Translations under genes and position numbers: made by a program
DNA from: Pseudothermotoga_B sp051235805
Lineage (GTDB): Bacteria > Thermotogota > Thermotogae > Thermotogales > DSM-5069
Assembly (NCBI RefSeq): GCF_051235805.1
Contig: NZ_JBPNXV010000001.1
Coordinates: 1,736,001 to 1,800,000, forward strand
Direction: 5' to 3'
Length of the DNA stretch: 64,000 nt
Notes under the pieces: generated by a model
Database searches by the model: none
What the model saw: the letters and a program-made list of their open reading frames with translations, nothing else
Told to the model about the DNA's origin: nothing
In this document: piece by piece, positions 10,601 to 19,078 of the stretch
Position numbering within the stretch: the first letter of the stretch is position 1
How the letters are laid out: the number at the start of each line of letters is the position of its first letter

Positions 10601-11209
10601 CTGGGACCAGTCGACCTGATGTCAATAGATGAATACAACCAAGTTGAAGGCAAGTACAACGATCTTGCCATTCAGAAAAAGGATTTAGAGGAAGCACAAG
10701 AAAAGATAAACGATTTGATAAAGCGAACCGATGAAGAGGCAAGAAACAAATTGATGGATGTGTACGAACAGGTGAACACCAAATTCAACTATTTCGTCTC
10801 TCTTCTCTTTGCTGGTGGTGAAGGTGAGATAAAGATCGAACCTGGAAAGGACATTCTCGAAACAGGTGTGGAGATCTCGGTGAGAAAACCTGGAAAGAGA
10901 ATCCAAAAGCTTCAATTACTCTCTGGTGGCGAGAAGGCTCTCGTTGGCATTGCATTACTCTTTGCCTTACTCGAAGTCAAGCCCAGTCCTTTTTACGTGC
11001 TCGATGAGATAGATGCCCCGTTGGACGAGTTCAACGCCGAGAGATTCAAGAGATTGTTAGAAGATGGTTCGACGAAGGCTCAGTTCATAGTGATAACACA
11101 CAACAAAGTGGTTATGGAGTCTGCGGAGTTGCTTCACGGTGTCACCATGGTAGATGGTGTTTCAAATATAGTACCTGTCGAGATAGTCAACATGGCTGTC
11201 AAGGAGTGA
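7682..11209 (+). CDS. smc: Chromosome segregation protein SMC
   Basis: The ATPase of the bacterial condensin-like complex with ScpA and ScpB. 1175 residues, the usual length. Walker A GPNGGGKS is at 31-38; there are two long coiled-coil arms (about 165-490 and 660-1010); the hinge lies between (EGVYDVVGNLVSFPAEYGKA, about 515 onward); the C-terminal head has the signature LLSGGEKALVG and Walker B FYVLDEIDAPLD. It starts 18 nt after nagA with a purine-rich AAGGGGGAGGG site, and its stop overlaps the Nudix start. No scpA or scpB is visible in the window. Confidence 0.98.
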   Translation: MKLLSMTLHGFKSFARPTRVFFADKVTAIVGPNGGGKSNIVDAIRWVFGEQSMKQLRAEEKYDIIFAGSSTVPAASSAYVELVFRHDDEKLVVSRVLTNDGKNTYMLNGETVRLKDIHEKFIGTGVGKEFYSIAGQGQIERIVNASPEELRLLLEEAAGTALYREKKKEALFRLETVKSNLTRVQDLLYELDRQRKSLYLKAKRAERYQEYSSRLEVVKKLYYGNVLRTEMKRLAHLQTQHSETSEKIRNLQKELLNIETNWSTLKQEFANVDKEIENFTNLLEDYKKRQTTLIELREMYTRRLNERETKFVETTTRFDSAREQIANIERRIDELNLIFKALIDEIASKENELQSVEKKRNEMISSYSEKEKQLLTLKEKSDQMLKEKLSLEGELSRIEEGLEDLSKRISMIDSQLDLRMKRLSGLQEELSSLLEKLKTAGDKESSLAKELQFIRDRLSELSNEKRSILEQIDNIRRVLKGLDEEEAKIKYRIQTYEGYTRSVRAIFAKKSEGDFEGVYDVVGNLVSFPAEYGKAIEVLLGGAVQHVVVDNANTAKKVIDWLNNQKIGRVTFLPLDLIESHFSGMRDIERHPGFVGYAAQLVRVSQQFMALPGYLFGNDIIVKTLDDAVDIKKRYRARCRIATLNGEIIGQHGSITGGEVEVERTDSLIRRKLRLSEIASQRLELSSVEKVHQQRLIQIDEEVRTLINQEKVVERDLTNVIAEGSSTKRMIEELNKTVEELSKDINSLEQLRKNYSLRSDGMQIRKEQILSSLEQIANEISSYESELKEFGEQLAREKHILEEISTQYSQLKAEVTSLLERKLHYDSELSKMRDQKQKLQEESDQLKAQSEEIEKEIDRLKGTLLENQRELETVKRETENLFEMMRMQRSDKDQKLAQLDELEKKMQRMKDERERLREYLHHLELSTQEVQNKIHQLLVEVDEETAAHVEELEGEKLESLKVELEDLQNKIKYLGPVDLMSIDEYNQVEGKYNDLAIQKKDLEEAQEKINDLIKRTDEEARNKLMDVYEQVNTKFNYFVSLLFAGGEGEIKIEPGKDILETGVEISVRKPGKRIQKLQLLSGGEKALVGIALLFALLEVKPSPFYVLDEIDAPLDEFNAERFKRLLEDGSTKAQFIVITHNKVVMESAELLHGVTMVDGVSNIVPVEIVNMAVKE

Positions 11210-11745
11210 GGAATTTGTCCGAAAAGATATTGAGTAGTCAACAGATTTTCAAAGGTAAGATTCTCACAGTCAAGTTAGACCATGTTTTATTGGAAAACGG
11301 TCACAGATCGACAAGAGAGGTGGTCTTCCACCCAGGTGCTGTTGCTGTTCTGCCTGTGCTCGACGATGGGAGTCTTATTTTGGTAAAGCAATTTCGATAT
11401 CCTATAGGCATGGAACTGCTCGAAGTTCCAGCCGGAAAGCTCGACGAGGGTGAATCTCCCGAACAGTGTGCAAAAAGGGAACTGGAGGAAGAAACAGGCT
11501 ATAAAGCCGAAAAGATTGAGTTCCTTGGTTGTATATTCACCACGCCAGGTTTTTCGAATGAAAGGATATACCTTTACACAGCAGAAAATTTGATCAAAAC
11601 CCAACAAAAACTCGATCACGACGAGATATTGAAAGTCGAGATATTAAAGGCATCAGAGGTTGTTGCAATGGCTTTAAAGGGAGAAATCATCGATGCAAAG
11701 ACTTTAGCCCTCATCTTTTTGGCGAAAGAAAAGGGAGTGATTTGA
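11206..11745 (+). CDS. Nudix hydrolase, ADP-ribose pyrophosphatase type
   Basis: 179 residues. The Nudix box GX5EX7REUXEEXGU is intact from G77 through E83, R91-E92, E95-E96 and G98. The flanking sequence (VKQFRYPIGMELLEVPAGKLDEG) is typical of ADP-ribose pyrophosphatases, which cleave ADP-ribose to AMP and ribose 5-phosphate. The GTG start overlaps the smc stop by 4 nt (GTGA); a TTG nine bases later is possible. It lies one base ahead of the next gene, so this is a coupled operon. Confidence 0.92.
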   Translation: MRNLSEKILSSQQIFKGKILTVKLDHVLLENGHRSTREVVFHPGAVAVLPVLDDGSLILVKQFRYPIGMELLEVPAGKLDEGESPEQCAKRELEEETGYKAEKIEFLGCIFTTPGFSNERIYLYTAENLIKTQQKLDHDEILKVEILKASEVVAMALKGEIIDAKTLALIFLAKEKGVI

Positions 11746-11746
11746 A

Positions 11747-12328
11747 ATGATCAAAGTGATCCTTAACGGCAAAGAGATCGATTTTCAAGCAAAGGATTTT
11801 GTAACCTTTGGTAAACTCTACGATGAAATATCACCAAAGAACAAAGTCTTGAAATCTTTGGTGATCAACAACATCGAGGTGCCAACACAGAAACTTTCAG
11901 AACTCAGAGATTCTCTCTTGGAAGAGAACACTCAGATTGTGATGGAGTTCTCTGAACCAATTGAATACTTAGCAGAGATATTGCCAGGTATTCTCGACTA
12001 CATAGAGACAGCTATGAAATTGCTACCAAGTGTTGCTGAGTCTTTGAGAACAGGGCAGGCAAAATCTTTTAGAGACATAGAGAGTCTTTCAGAGAGTATA
12101 TCGGCTTTGGACAGTTTAAGGCAAAGTATCTGCACAATTCTGCAGATGCCTTCAATTGACACATCGGCGGTTTTGGTCAGACTCAAGAAATTCCTCGGCA
12201 CTCTTGAAGGTCAGAGCGTTTCAGAGATAGCAAATTCAGTGCAAAACGATCTCTCAATTGTTCTAAAGTTCTACCACGATTTCTTCGAGCTTACACTTTC
12301 CAAGATTCGGGAGGTGGGCGAAAAATGA
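11747..12328 (+). CDS. Hypothetical helical protein upstream of fliS
   Basis: 193 residues with no signal peptide or membrane segment. The first 65 residues look like a small beta-rich domain (MIKVILNGKEIDFQAKDFVT opening, as in ubiquitin-like folds); the rest is helical with regular Leu/Ile spacing. I do not recognise a named family. It sits one base after the Nudix gene, and its stop overlaps fliS by 4 nt, so it is translationally coupled to the flagellin chaperone. A role in flagellar assembly is possible, but that rests on position only. Confidence 0.75.
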   Translation: MIKVILNGKEIDFQAKDFVTFGKLYDEISPKNKVLKSLVINNIEVPTQKLSELRDSLLEENTQIVMEFSEPIEYLAEILPGILDYIETAMKLLPSVAESLRTGQAKSFRDIESLSESISALDSLRQSICTILQMPSIDTSAVLVRLKKFLGTLEGQSVSEIANSVQNDLSIVLKFYHDFFELTLSKIREVGEK

Positions 12329-12735
12329 TGAAGGACCAGTACATAGAAAACGCTATTAAGACAGCCAGCCCAGCAAAGTTAGTCGAGATGATGTACGAAA
12401 AAGCCATAGAAGTACTCAGAGACGCGAAGGATGCCTTGAACAAAGGAGATTTCATCACGACCAATGAAAAGATAAAGAGAGCGCAGGATATAGTGACAGA
12501 ATTGAACATCTCACTCGATATGGAAAAAGGTGGAGAGATTTCAAGAGCTTTGAGGTCGATGTACAGCTACATGTACAGAGTTCTCATAGAAGCCACTGTC
12601 AAAAAAGATGGCTCAAAGATCGATGAAGTTCGACAATACTTTGAAGAACTCTTGGACGCATGGAGAATAGCAATGAAATCGGCCACAAATCCTCCAAAAC
12701 AAGATAGGGACAATCACCTGAATATATCAATCTGA
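12325..12735 (+). CDS. fliS: Flagellar export chaperone FliS
   Basis: Binds the C-terminus of flagellin in the cytoplasm and stops it polymerising before export. At 136 residues it has the family's length and its four-helix features: the N-terminal TASPAKLVEMMYEKAIEVLRD, the central TNEKIKRAQDIVTELN, and GGEISRALRSMYSYMYR. The tail after about residue 120 (PPKQDRDNHLNISI) is polar and probably disordered. It lies inside a general housekeeping run rather than next to fliD or flagellin genes. Confidence 0.93.
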   Translation: MMKDQYIENAIKTASPAKLVEMMYEKAIEVLRDAKDALNKGDFITTNEKIKRAQDIVTELNISLDMEKGGEISRALRSMYSYMYRVLIEATVKKDGSKIDEVRQYFEELLDAWRIAMKSATNPPKQDRDNHLNISI

Positions 12736-12750
12736 TAAGGTGGTGGTTGA

Positions 12751-13596
12751 ATGGAATCCGTCAAAACTTTGACGGAGTTTCCCATCGTGAGATTTCTGGA
12801 TTTGGTTAACGAGGTCTTCAGAGATTATCCTGTGCCAGTCAACTGGGACACATTGAGCTTCAACCTCGACGCCCGTGAGAATTCGATATCTCTTTCTGAT
12901 TCCTTTGTCTTTCTCAAAAACGATAGACCTGTTGGATTCGTGGTCTGTTGCATCAGAAAGAACAGAGGCAGGATTGACTCAATGGGCGTCGTTAAAGAAG
13001 AAAGGGGTACAGGGCTTGCGTACAGAATCTTAGAACATGCTCTTGAGGCACTCAGGTGGAAGAAGGTAGAGATCGTCACACTTGAAGTTCTTGAAGATGA
13101 AACACGTGCTATAAGATTTTATGAGAAAAATGGTTTTCGCACAACTCGAAGACTGTTTTCCATAATGAAGGAAAATCCCGCACCCGTGCGAACAGTATCC
13201 TTCTTCAAAGCAGATCCACGATGGGTACATCAAACCGCTATTGAAGCAGTCGTAAATCTTTCCAGGCACCCCAACTGGCAGCGTGAACCTACGACCCTGT
13301 TGTTGGCAAGTAGCAGATATAAAATGGCAAGAATAAATCTCCCCAAGGACCACGGTTATGTTGTTTGGGGTTCGAACGAACGAAATGCGTTCATCGTTGA
13401 CTGTGCCCCAGCTAAGAGTAGAGAATCATACTTACAACTTCTGAAGATGGCAGTCGATTATGTCTGCGATGTTGAGAAAAAGCAGACATGCACAATCGCA
13501 AATGTCCCAGAAGATGATCCATTGTTTGCAGCTGCTTTAGAAAGTGGCTTTGAAAGAATTCTTACACAGCTGGAGATGACCTTACACCTGTTTTGA
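12751..13596 (+). CDS. GNAT family N-acetyltransferase
   Basis: 281 residues. The N-terminal half is a GNAT domain: the acetyl-CoA site reads VVKEERGTGLAYRILEHAL (the Q/RxxGxG/A signature, about 90-105), and the following strand-helix VTLEVLEDETRAIRFYEKNGF is the classic motif B. The C-terminal 130 residues match no motif I know and may be a second, degenerate acetyltransferase fold. Substrate is unknown. It starts 15 nt after fliS behind GGTGG and reads in the same direction. Confidence 0.88.
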   Translation: MESVKTLTEFPIVRFLDLVNEVFRDYPVPVNWDTLSFNLDARENSISLSDSFVFLKNDRPVGFVVCCIRKNRGRIDSMGVVKEERGTGLAYRILEHALEALRWKKVEIVTLEVLEDETRAIRFYEKNGFRTTRRLFSIMKENPAPVRTVSFFKADPRWVHQTAIEAVVNLSRHPNWQREPTTLLLASSRYKMARINLPKDHGYVVWGSNERNAFIVDCAPAKSRESYLQLLKMAVDYVCDVEKKQTCTIANVPEDDPLFAAALESGFERILTQLEMTLHLF

Positions 13597-13617
13597 TGAA
13601 GAGGAGTGGGTGTACAG

Positions 13618-14589
13618 ATGCTGATCTTGTTCTTGAACAAAACTGACACAGAATGGGTGAAAAGAATAGAAGCGTTGAAAAGTTCTTACCCTCATATTCA
13701 GTTTGAAGGTTATTTTTCAACTCCTTCAGCTCGCTCGCTCATAAAAGATGCAGAGATCGTAATCACTGCAAGGCTTTCGAACGAAGAAATAATGTCTTCG
13801 AAGATCAGATGGATAATAGTACCTATGGCTGGCGTGAATGCGCTTGATTGGGAAGCCATAAGGAGTAAGAAGATAACCGTAAGTAACTGTCACGCTAATG
13901 CCTCTGCGGTAGCCGAGCGAGCCTTTGCCTTGGCACTGGCATTGCTTGGGAGAATAGTTGAATTCGATCGTGACCTGAGGTATGGCATCTGGCACGGTTA
14001 TTCAGTCGGCTCTCCCGAAGAAGATCAGTGGAGCTCACTCAGAGGTAAAACAGTCTGTATCGTTGGAATGGGGCACATAGGTGAGGAACTTTCGAAACTT
14101 TTACAACCTTTTGGATGTAATGTGATCGGTGTGAGAAGATCCGCTCCAAAGGAACCTTCAACGATAACGAGTGATCTTGATTGGGCTGTTGAACAGAGCG
14201 AAGTTGTTTTCATAACACTTCCACTCACAAAAGAGACGAGAAATCTCTTTGATTTTAACAGACTGCAAAAGATGAAAGGAAAGTATCTAATAAACGTGTC
14301 AAGAGGAGATATCGTCGATGAAGAGGCTCTCTTTGAGGTCCTAAGAGATGGTACCTTGGCAGGAGCAGCCATAGATACATGGTATCTGTATCCAAGAAAC
14401 AACAATGAGGTAATCTTACCGAGTAAGTATGCCTTCAACACGCTGGAAAACGTTGTTCTTTCTCCACATGTAGGAGGTTTTACACAACACGGAACGTTTG
14501 GTCTGATGAACGAAACCTTCCAAATTCTGGAGAGATATTTGAAAACAGGTGAAATGACCAATCGTGTAGATCCAGAACAAGAGTACTGA
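13618..14589 (+). CDS. D-isomer specific 2-hydroxyacid dehydrogenase family protein
   Basis: About 323 residues. The NAD-binding motif is VCIVGMGHIGEELSKLLQPFG (GxGxxG), followed by the family's second signature NVSRGDIVDEEALFEVLRDG with the catalytic Arg, and the His in SPHVGGFT; the Glu partner lies in the intervening AIDTWYLYP region. Members reduce 2-oxoacids to D-2-hydroxyacids; the substrate cannot be told from sequence. I prefer the ATG at 13618, with AGGAG 11 nt upstream; a GTG at 13606 overlaps that ribosome site and would add four residues. Confidence 0.9.
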   Translation: MLILFLNKTDTEWVKRIEALKSSYPHIQFEGYFSTPSARSLIKDAEIVITARLSNEEIMSSKIRWIIVPMAGVNALDWEAIRSKKITVSNCHANASAVAERAFALALALLGRIVEFDRDLRYGIWHGYSVGSPEEDQWSSLRGKTVCIVGMGHIGEELSKLLQPFGCNVIGVRRSAPKEPSTITSDLDWAVEQSEVVFITLPLTKETRNLFDFNRLQKMKGKYLINVSRGDIVDEEALFEVLRDGTLAGAAIDTWYLYPRNNNEVILPSKYAFNTLENVVLSPHVGGFTQHGTFGLMNETFQILERYLKTGEMTNRVDPEQEY

Positions 14590-14616
14590 GATATCATCTG
14601 AGCAGGTGAAAAGATA

Positions 14617-15021
14617 ATGAACACTAATTTCTTGAGAAGATTTGGTATATACATCTTTGGAGCTGTAGCTCTGGCGTTCGACAGCGCTTATTTTGACCTT
14701 TTCAGCTTGTTAACACCCTATCTTGCCTTTGAATATCTGAGTTTTTCCGGCAATCTCAGCACGATGAGAGTCATGGTCTTTCTCATCTTCCATTCGGCAT
14801 TGTGTTTCCAAACTATGAAGTTCCTGCACTTGGTTATTTTTGCTGTGTATATTGTCTTCATAGTGGTGAGGGAGTATTTTCTAAAGCCTGTTTTCCCGTT
14901 TTTGTTGTATATGACCACAATTACGGTGCTCTTGATCGCTGAGGGTTCTTACTGGTTAACAAGTTGTGTGATCGCTCTGTTCTCCCTCTTTTTGTGGAGG
15001 TCTGGCTTTGAGAAGACTTAG
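14617..15021 (+). CDS. Small membrane protein, MreD-like by position
   Basis: 134 residues made almost entirely of hydrophobic helices, with about four or five membrane segments. It overlaps the start of the PBP2 gene by 14 nt. In many bacteria mreD lies immediately upstream of mrdA (PBP2), and MreD is a small polytopic membrane protein of the elongasome; on that basis I suggest MreD. Sequence similarity alone is too weak for me to assign it, and no mreB or mreC is present in the window. Confidence 0.6.
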   Translation: MNTNFLRRFGIYIFGAVALAFDSAYFDLFSLLTPYLAFEYLSFSGNLSTMRVMVFLIFHSALCFQTMKFLHLVIFAVYIVFIVVREYFLKPVFPFLLYMTTITVLLIAEGSYWLTSCVIALFSLFLWRSGFEKT

Positions 15022-16669
15022 GATGGCTGTCTATCTAATGATAACGGTTCCTTTCTTTATCTTGCTTGCCAGGGCTTTTGTACTTCAAGTTGTCCAATAC
15101 AAATCGCATCGAGAATATATCGAATCACTTAAGGTACATGTAAGACGCATTGAGGCACCGCGTGGCAAAATCATGACACGTGATGGTGTGGTACTCGCAT
15201 GGGACGAAGAAATTCTCGTGGCGAAGTCGATTGGTTCTATTGACACTGAAAAGGTAGAACAGGTTTTGGGACAAGAGAGAAAACTCAAACTTCTACTCGG
15301 TGAAGAGGTTCCGGTGACCGAAGCCGAGGCCGTCAAACTGGAGAACACGAGTGTCTTGGTTTTTAGAAAATATATCAGAAGATATGGAAAATTAGCTCCG
15401 CATATCTTAGGTTACTTGAACGCCGACAGACAAGGAGTATCTGGAATAGAAAAGCAGTATGATAACTACCTAAAAGGAGTCGATGGTCACGAATTGGTCA
15501 GTATTTCTGCTTCCGGTAAGGTCATTGGGAGGTTTCTGCAAGCTCTACCAATAGCAGGAAATGATCTTATCCTGACAATAGATTCTCGGATTCAAGAGTA
15601 CGCTCAAAGATTGTTGAGTAGTTCGAACCACGCTGGCACCGTTATTGTTCAGTCTGCTGAAGATGGTTCAATCCTCGCCATGGTTTCTTCACCGAGTTTT
15701 GATCCAAATGTGCTTCTTTCTGTTGATAGAAGACAGTGGCTCGAGATTTCAAATGATCCGAAGAGTCCTCTGTTGAACAGAGCAATCAGTGCAGCATACA
15801 CACCTGGTTCAATCATCAAACCTCTTTATGCCATTGCGTACCTTGAAGATCAACCTGATTTAGTTAGAACTGTTGATTGTGAGGGCTACTACGAATACAT
15901 TGGAAGCACGGGAAGAGTCCTTGGAGTTTACAGGGATTGGTATGTAGCAGGTCATGGCACCACAGATTTGAAAAAAGCAATAAAGGTTTCCTGCAACGTA
16001 TTTTTCTACACTTTGGCTTTGGAAATAGGTATTGAAAAAATGAAGCATTTTTCCAATCTCTTCATGCTCGATGGTTTAACAGGCATAGACCTCCCTGGCG
16101 AACGCAAAGGATTATACCCAGATCCGAGTTGGAAACAGAGTGTTTACAAGGAACCATGGTATCCGGGTGACACGATACTGTGTGGGATTGGTCAAGGTTT
16201 TGTGAGCCTCACTCCGATAGAGGTTATAAACTTTTTCAGTACTCTGGCAAATGATGGAGTGTCTTACCGCCCCCATCTTTTGAGTAAAGTTGTCAACCAG
16301 CAGGGCAAACAGATCTTCGAGTATCAAAGAACGATCTCTAACAAAGTCATGCTTAAGGGAAGCACTGTCAAGTATCTCAAAGACGCTCTCAGAGAGGTCG
16401 TGATGTCAAACGGAAATCCCGCAGATGAAGGAACTGCGTATCAAGCCTTCAAGGGTTTTGGTATACCTGTTGCCGGAAAAACAGGAACGGCTGAAACAGG
16501 CAGAAGTGGTGAGAAACCTCACTCTTGGTTTGCCGGTTTCTCACCGATCGACTCTCCACAGATCGTAGTCTTGGTCATGCTTGAAAATGCTGGTGGAGGA
16601 GGAGAAGCTGCTGCACCTATGGCACGAAAGATCTTAGACTTCTGTTTGAAAGGAATGCAAGACAGATGA
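15008..16669 (+). CDS. mrdA: Penicillin-binding protein 2 (peptidoglycan transpeptidase)
   Basis: Class B PBP that cross-links peptidoglycan during elongation, anchored by one N-terminal membrane helix (about 6-24). The dimerisation domain includes RRIEAPRGKIMTRDGVVLA. The transpeptidase triad is complete: SxxK as S268-I-I-K271 in YTPGSIIKPL, SxN as S328-C-N330, and KTG at 491-493 (GKTGTAETG). At 553 residues it is a little shorter than the E. coli protein. The TTG start at 15008 is supported by GGAGG 7 nt upstream. Its stop overlaps the next gene by 4 nt. Confidence 0.93.
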   Translation: MRRLRMAVYLMITVPFFILLARAFVLQVVQYKSHREYIESLKVHVRRIEAPRGKIMTRDGVVLAWDEEILVAKSIGSIDTEKVEQVLGQERKLKLLLGEEVPVTEAEAVKLENTSVLVFRKYIRRYGKLAPHILGYLNADRQGVSGIEKQYDNYLKGVDGHELVSISASGKVIGRFLQALPIAGNDLILTIDSRIQEYAQRLLSSSNHAGTVIVQSAEDGSILAMVSSPSFDPNVLLSVDRRQWLEISNDPKSPLLNRAISAAYTPGSIIKPLYAIAYLEDQPDLVRTVDCEGYYEYIGSTGRVLGVYRDWYVAGHGTTDLKKAIKVSCNVFFYTLALEIGIEKMKHFSNLFMLDGLTGIDLPGERKGLYPDPSWKQSVYKEPWYPGDTILCGIGQGFVSLTPIEVINFFSTLANDGVSYRPHLLSKVVNQQGKQIFEYQRTISNKVMLKGSTVKYLKDALREVVMSNGNPADEGTAYQAFKGFGIPVAGKTGTAETGRSGEKPHSWFAGFSPIDSPQIVVLVMLENAGGGGEAAAPMARKILDFCLKGMQDR

Positions 16670-18462
16670 TCCTGAAATTTCTCAACGACAACTTGGATAA
16701 AATAGAAAAGCCATCGCGATACATCGGTGGTGAACACAATCAGGTAGTCAAAGACCCACAGAACGTTTTACTCAGAGTTGGGCTAATCTTTCCAGATCTA
16801 TATGAAGTCGGAATGTCAAACCTGGGAATAGCAATTTTATACCATCTTCTCAACAACCAGCCAAAGATTTGGGCTGAAAGGGTCTTCCTTCCGTGGAAAG
16901 ATATGATAGATCTCATGAAACAGAAAGACGTGGAACTTTTCACGCTCGAATCAAAGACCCCATTGAGAAAGCTTGATCTTGTCGGTATATCATTGCAGTA
17001 TGAACTGTCTTATACCAACGTTTTATGTGCACTTGAACTTGCTAAAATACCGCTCTTTTCCGATCTGCGTTCAGAGAGTGATCCGATTGTCATCGCAGGT
17101 GGTCCGTGCACGACAAATCCAGAGGTAATGGCAAAGGTTTTCGATGCATTAGTCGTTGGAGACGGTGAGGAAGTCATTTTTGAAATAGCACAAAGCTTAG
17201 TTCAAACGAAAGGAATGCCGAGAGAAGAAAGACTCAAGGCGCTTTCGCAGATCAAAGGAGTATATGTGCCGCTCTTTTACACTCCAACGATTCCGCCGAA
17301 ACCAAAGTTCAATTGGGTACCTTCGAAGATAAACCGAAGAATCACCAGAGACATAAACCAAATAAGAATACCGCCACAGAGAGTTATACCGAATGTGCAA
17401 CTCGTTCACGATAGAGTTGTAGAAGAGGTGATGCGTGGTTGTACAAGAGGCTGTAGATTCTGCCAAGCCGGGATCATCTACAGACCTGTGAGGGAAAAGT
17501 ACAGTGACGTGATTCTTGAAGAATCAATTTCATCTCTCTCATGCACTGGATATGAGGAGCTCGCACTCTTGTCACTCTCCACAGCCGATCACAGTTCGAT
17601 AGTCGAATTGCTTCGAAAACTGCGAGAAAGCACAGAAAACTCTGGCATTTCAGTCTCGATACCTTCCACGAGGCTCGACACCTTTGGATTGTCTATAGCA
17701 CAGGCCATCAGCAAGGTGCGAAGGACAGGACTAACCTTTGCACCAGAGGCTGGGACTCAACGACTCAGAGATGTGATAAACAAGAACGTAACCGAAGAAG
17801 ACTATGTGAGGACTCTTGAATCAGCAAAGAGTGCCGGTTGGGACAGGATAAAGTTGTACTTCATGATAGGTCTACCTACCGAGACAGATGAAGATCTTGC
17901 TGGCATAGTAGAGATGGCAAGAATAGCGCGAAAGATCGGGTTCAAGAAGATAACTCTCTCAGTAGCCAACCTCATCCCAAAACCCCACACACCATTTCAG
18001 TTCTCAGAGCAAAAATCCATCGAGTATCTGAATCATGCTCAGAAAATCCTGTCAAAAGCAAGAGAAATAGCGATGGTCGATTTTCATGATACAGGAATGA
18101 GCCTGATCGAAGGTCTGCTCTCAAGAGGTGATCGAAAGGTTTTTGAAGTTGTTTTTGGTGCTTTCAAAAACGGTGCATCTTTTGACGACTGGCAAAACTT
18201 TTTCAACTTTGATTCTTGGAAAAGAGCCCTTGAAGAAGTTCAGATAGATTTGAATGCCTATTTGAGGCAGAGAAGTTTACACGAAGAGTTTCCATGGGAT
18301 CATATAGACGTTGGAGTTAGTAAAGAGTTTCTGATCAGAGAATACCAGAAGGCAATGCAGGGTATTGTGACACCAGATTGCAGGTGGAATGGATGTGCCG
18401 GCTGTGGTGTTTGCAACCAAGATCTACAGAACATTCTGGAGAAAAAACAAGAGCGGGGGTAG
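16666..18462 (+). CDS. B12-binding radical SAM protein (TIGR03960-like)
   Basis: 598 residues. The N-terminal part resembles a cobalamin-binding domain (VGLIFPDLYEVGMSNLG, then IAGGPCTTNPE and VVGDGEE). The radical SAM cluster motif CxxxCxxC is C259-C263-C266 in RGCTRGCRFCQAG. A second Cys-rich cluster closes the protein (DCRWNGCAGCGVC). This layout fits the TIGR03960 family, usually found as the N-terminal half of, or next to, a DUF2344 protein; no DUF2344 gene follows here. The reaction is unknown. It overlaps the PBP2 stop by 4 nt. Confidence 0.88.
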   Translation: MILKFLNDNLDKIEKPSRYIGGEHNQVVKDPQNVLLRVGLIFPDLYEVGMSNLGIAILYHLLNNQPKIWAERVFLPWKDMIDLMKQKDVELFTLESKTPLRKLDLVGISLQYELSYTNVLCALELAKIPLFSDLRSESDPIVIAGGPCTTNPEVMAKVFDALVVGDGEEVIFEIAQSLVQTKGMPREERLKALSQIKGVYVPLFYTPTIPPKPKFNWVPSKINRRITRDINQIRIPPQRVIPNVQLVHDRVVEEVMRGCTRGCRFCQAGIIYRPVREKYSDVILEESISSLSCTGYEELALLSLSTADHSSIVELLRKLRESTENSGISVSIPSTRLDTFGLSIAQAISKVRRTGLTFAPEAGTQRLRDVINKNVTEEDYVRTLESAKSAGWDRIKLYFMIGLPTETDEDLAGIVEMARIARKIGFKKITLSVANLIPKPHTPFQFSEQKSIEYLNHAQKILSKAREIAMVDFHDTGMSLIEGLLSRGDRKVFEVVFGAFKNGASFDDWQNFFNFDSWKRALEEVQIDLNAYLRQRSLHEEFPWDHIDVGVSKEFLIREYQKAMQGIVTPDCRWNGCAGCGVCNQDLQNILEKKQERG

Positions 18463-18466
18463 AAGA

Positions 18467-19078
18467 TTGAATGTTCTCTTAGTAGTGCTAATACTGTCAG
18501 GTATGGTCGTACTACAGAATCTTTCGATACTCTTCAGAAAAGCTCGAATGCCTTTCATCGCTCTGTCTCAGACCATCTATGCACTCTTTCTTTCGTTTCT
18601 TTTGAAAATGCCTTACACGCTACAGATTCGATTCAAAGGTTTTTTCTACTTTCTCTTGATCTTTGCAATAATGGTATTTCTTGGCGGAGTTCTGAAAGCC
18701 GAACAAATGAGATTTTATAGCAAGATTTCATTTCTGGATTTTTTGTTCATAGGTGTCTTACTACCAGTTTCAGAAGAACTCATTTTCAGAGGAGCTATAC
18801 TGTCTTTGTTGCCAAACACAATGCTCAACGCTGCCATCTTTTCCTTTCTTCATTTAGCTAATGTTTTGAACAAGATGGAACGGTTTTCGATCTTCAATTT
18901 TCTGTACAGGTTCACCGTTGGTTGTATCTTCGCCTACTCCGTTATGAGCACACAAAGTCTTTTCTGTCCAATTCTGTGTCATATAATCAACAATTCTGCG
19001 GGACTTCTGGCATTATCGAGATCGAAAGATGAAACCAAAAAAAGCGCCGATGCTACTAAGCGTGAAGATGGTCAATAA
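18467..19078 (+). CDS. CPBP family intramembrane metalloprotease
   Basis: About 203 residues, polytopic. The three conserved CPBP motifs are present: EExxxR as E103-E104...R108 (SEELIFRG), the FxxxH-type motif with H129 (FSFLHLAN), and the third motif H172 (CHIINN). Rce1-like members cleave membrane-associated substrates; the bacterial substrate is unknown. I chose TTG at 18467, 4 nt after the upstream stop, with GGGGGT ahead of it. A longer start at 18389 would lie inside the radical SAM gene. Its last 66 nt overlap the convergent membrane-protein gene. Confidence 0.85.
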   Translation: MNVLLVVLILSGMVVLQNLSILFRKARMPFIALSQTIYALFLSFLLKMPYTLQIRFKGFFYFLLIFAIMVFLGGVLKAEQMRFYSKISFLDFLFIGVLLPVSEELIFRGAILSLLPNTMLNAAIFSFLHLANVLNKMERFSIFNFLYRFTVGCIFAYSVMSTQSLFCPILCHIINNSAGLLALSRSKDETKKSADATKREDGQ

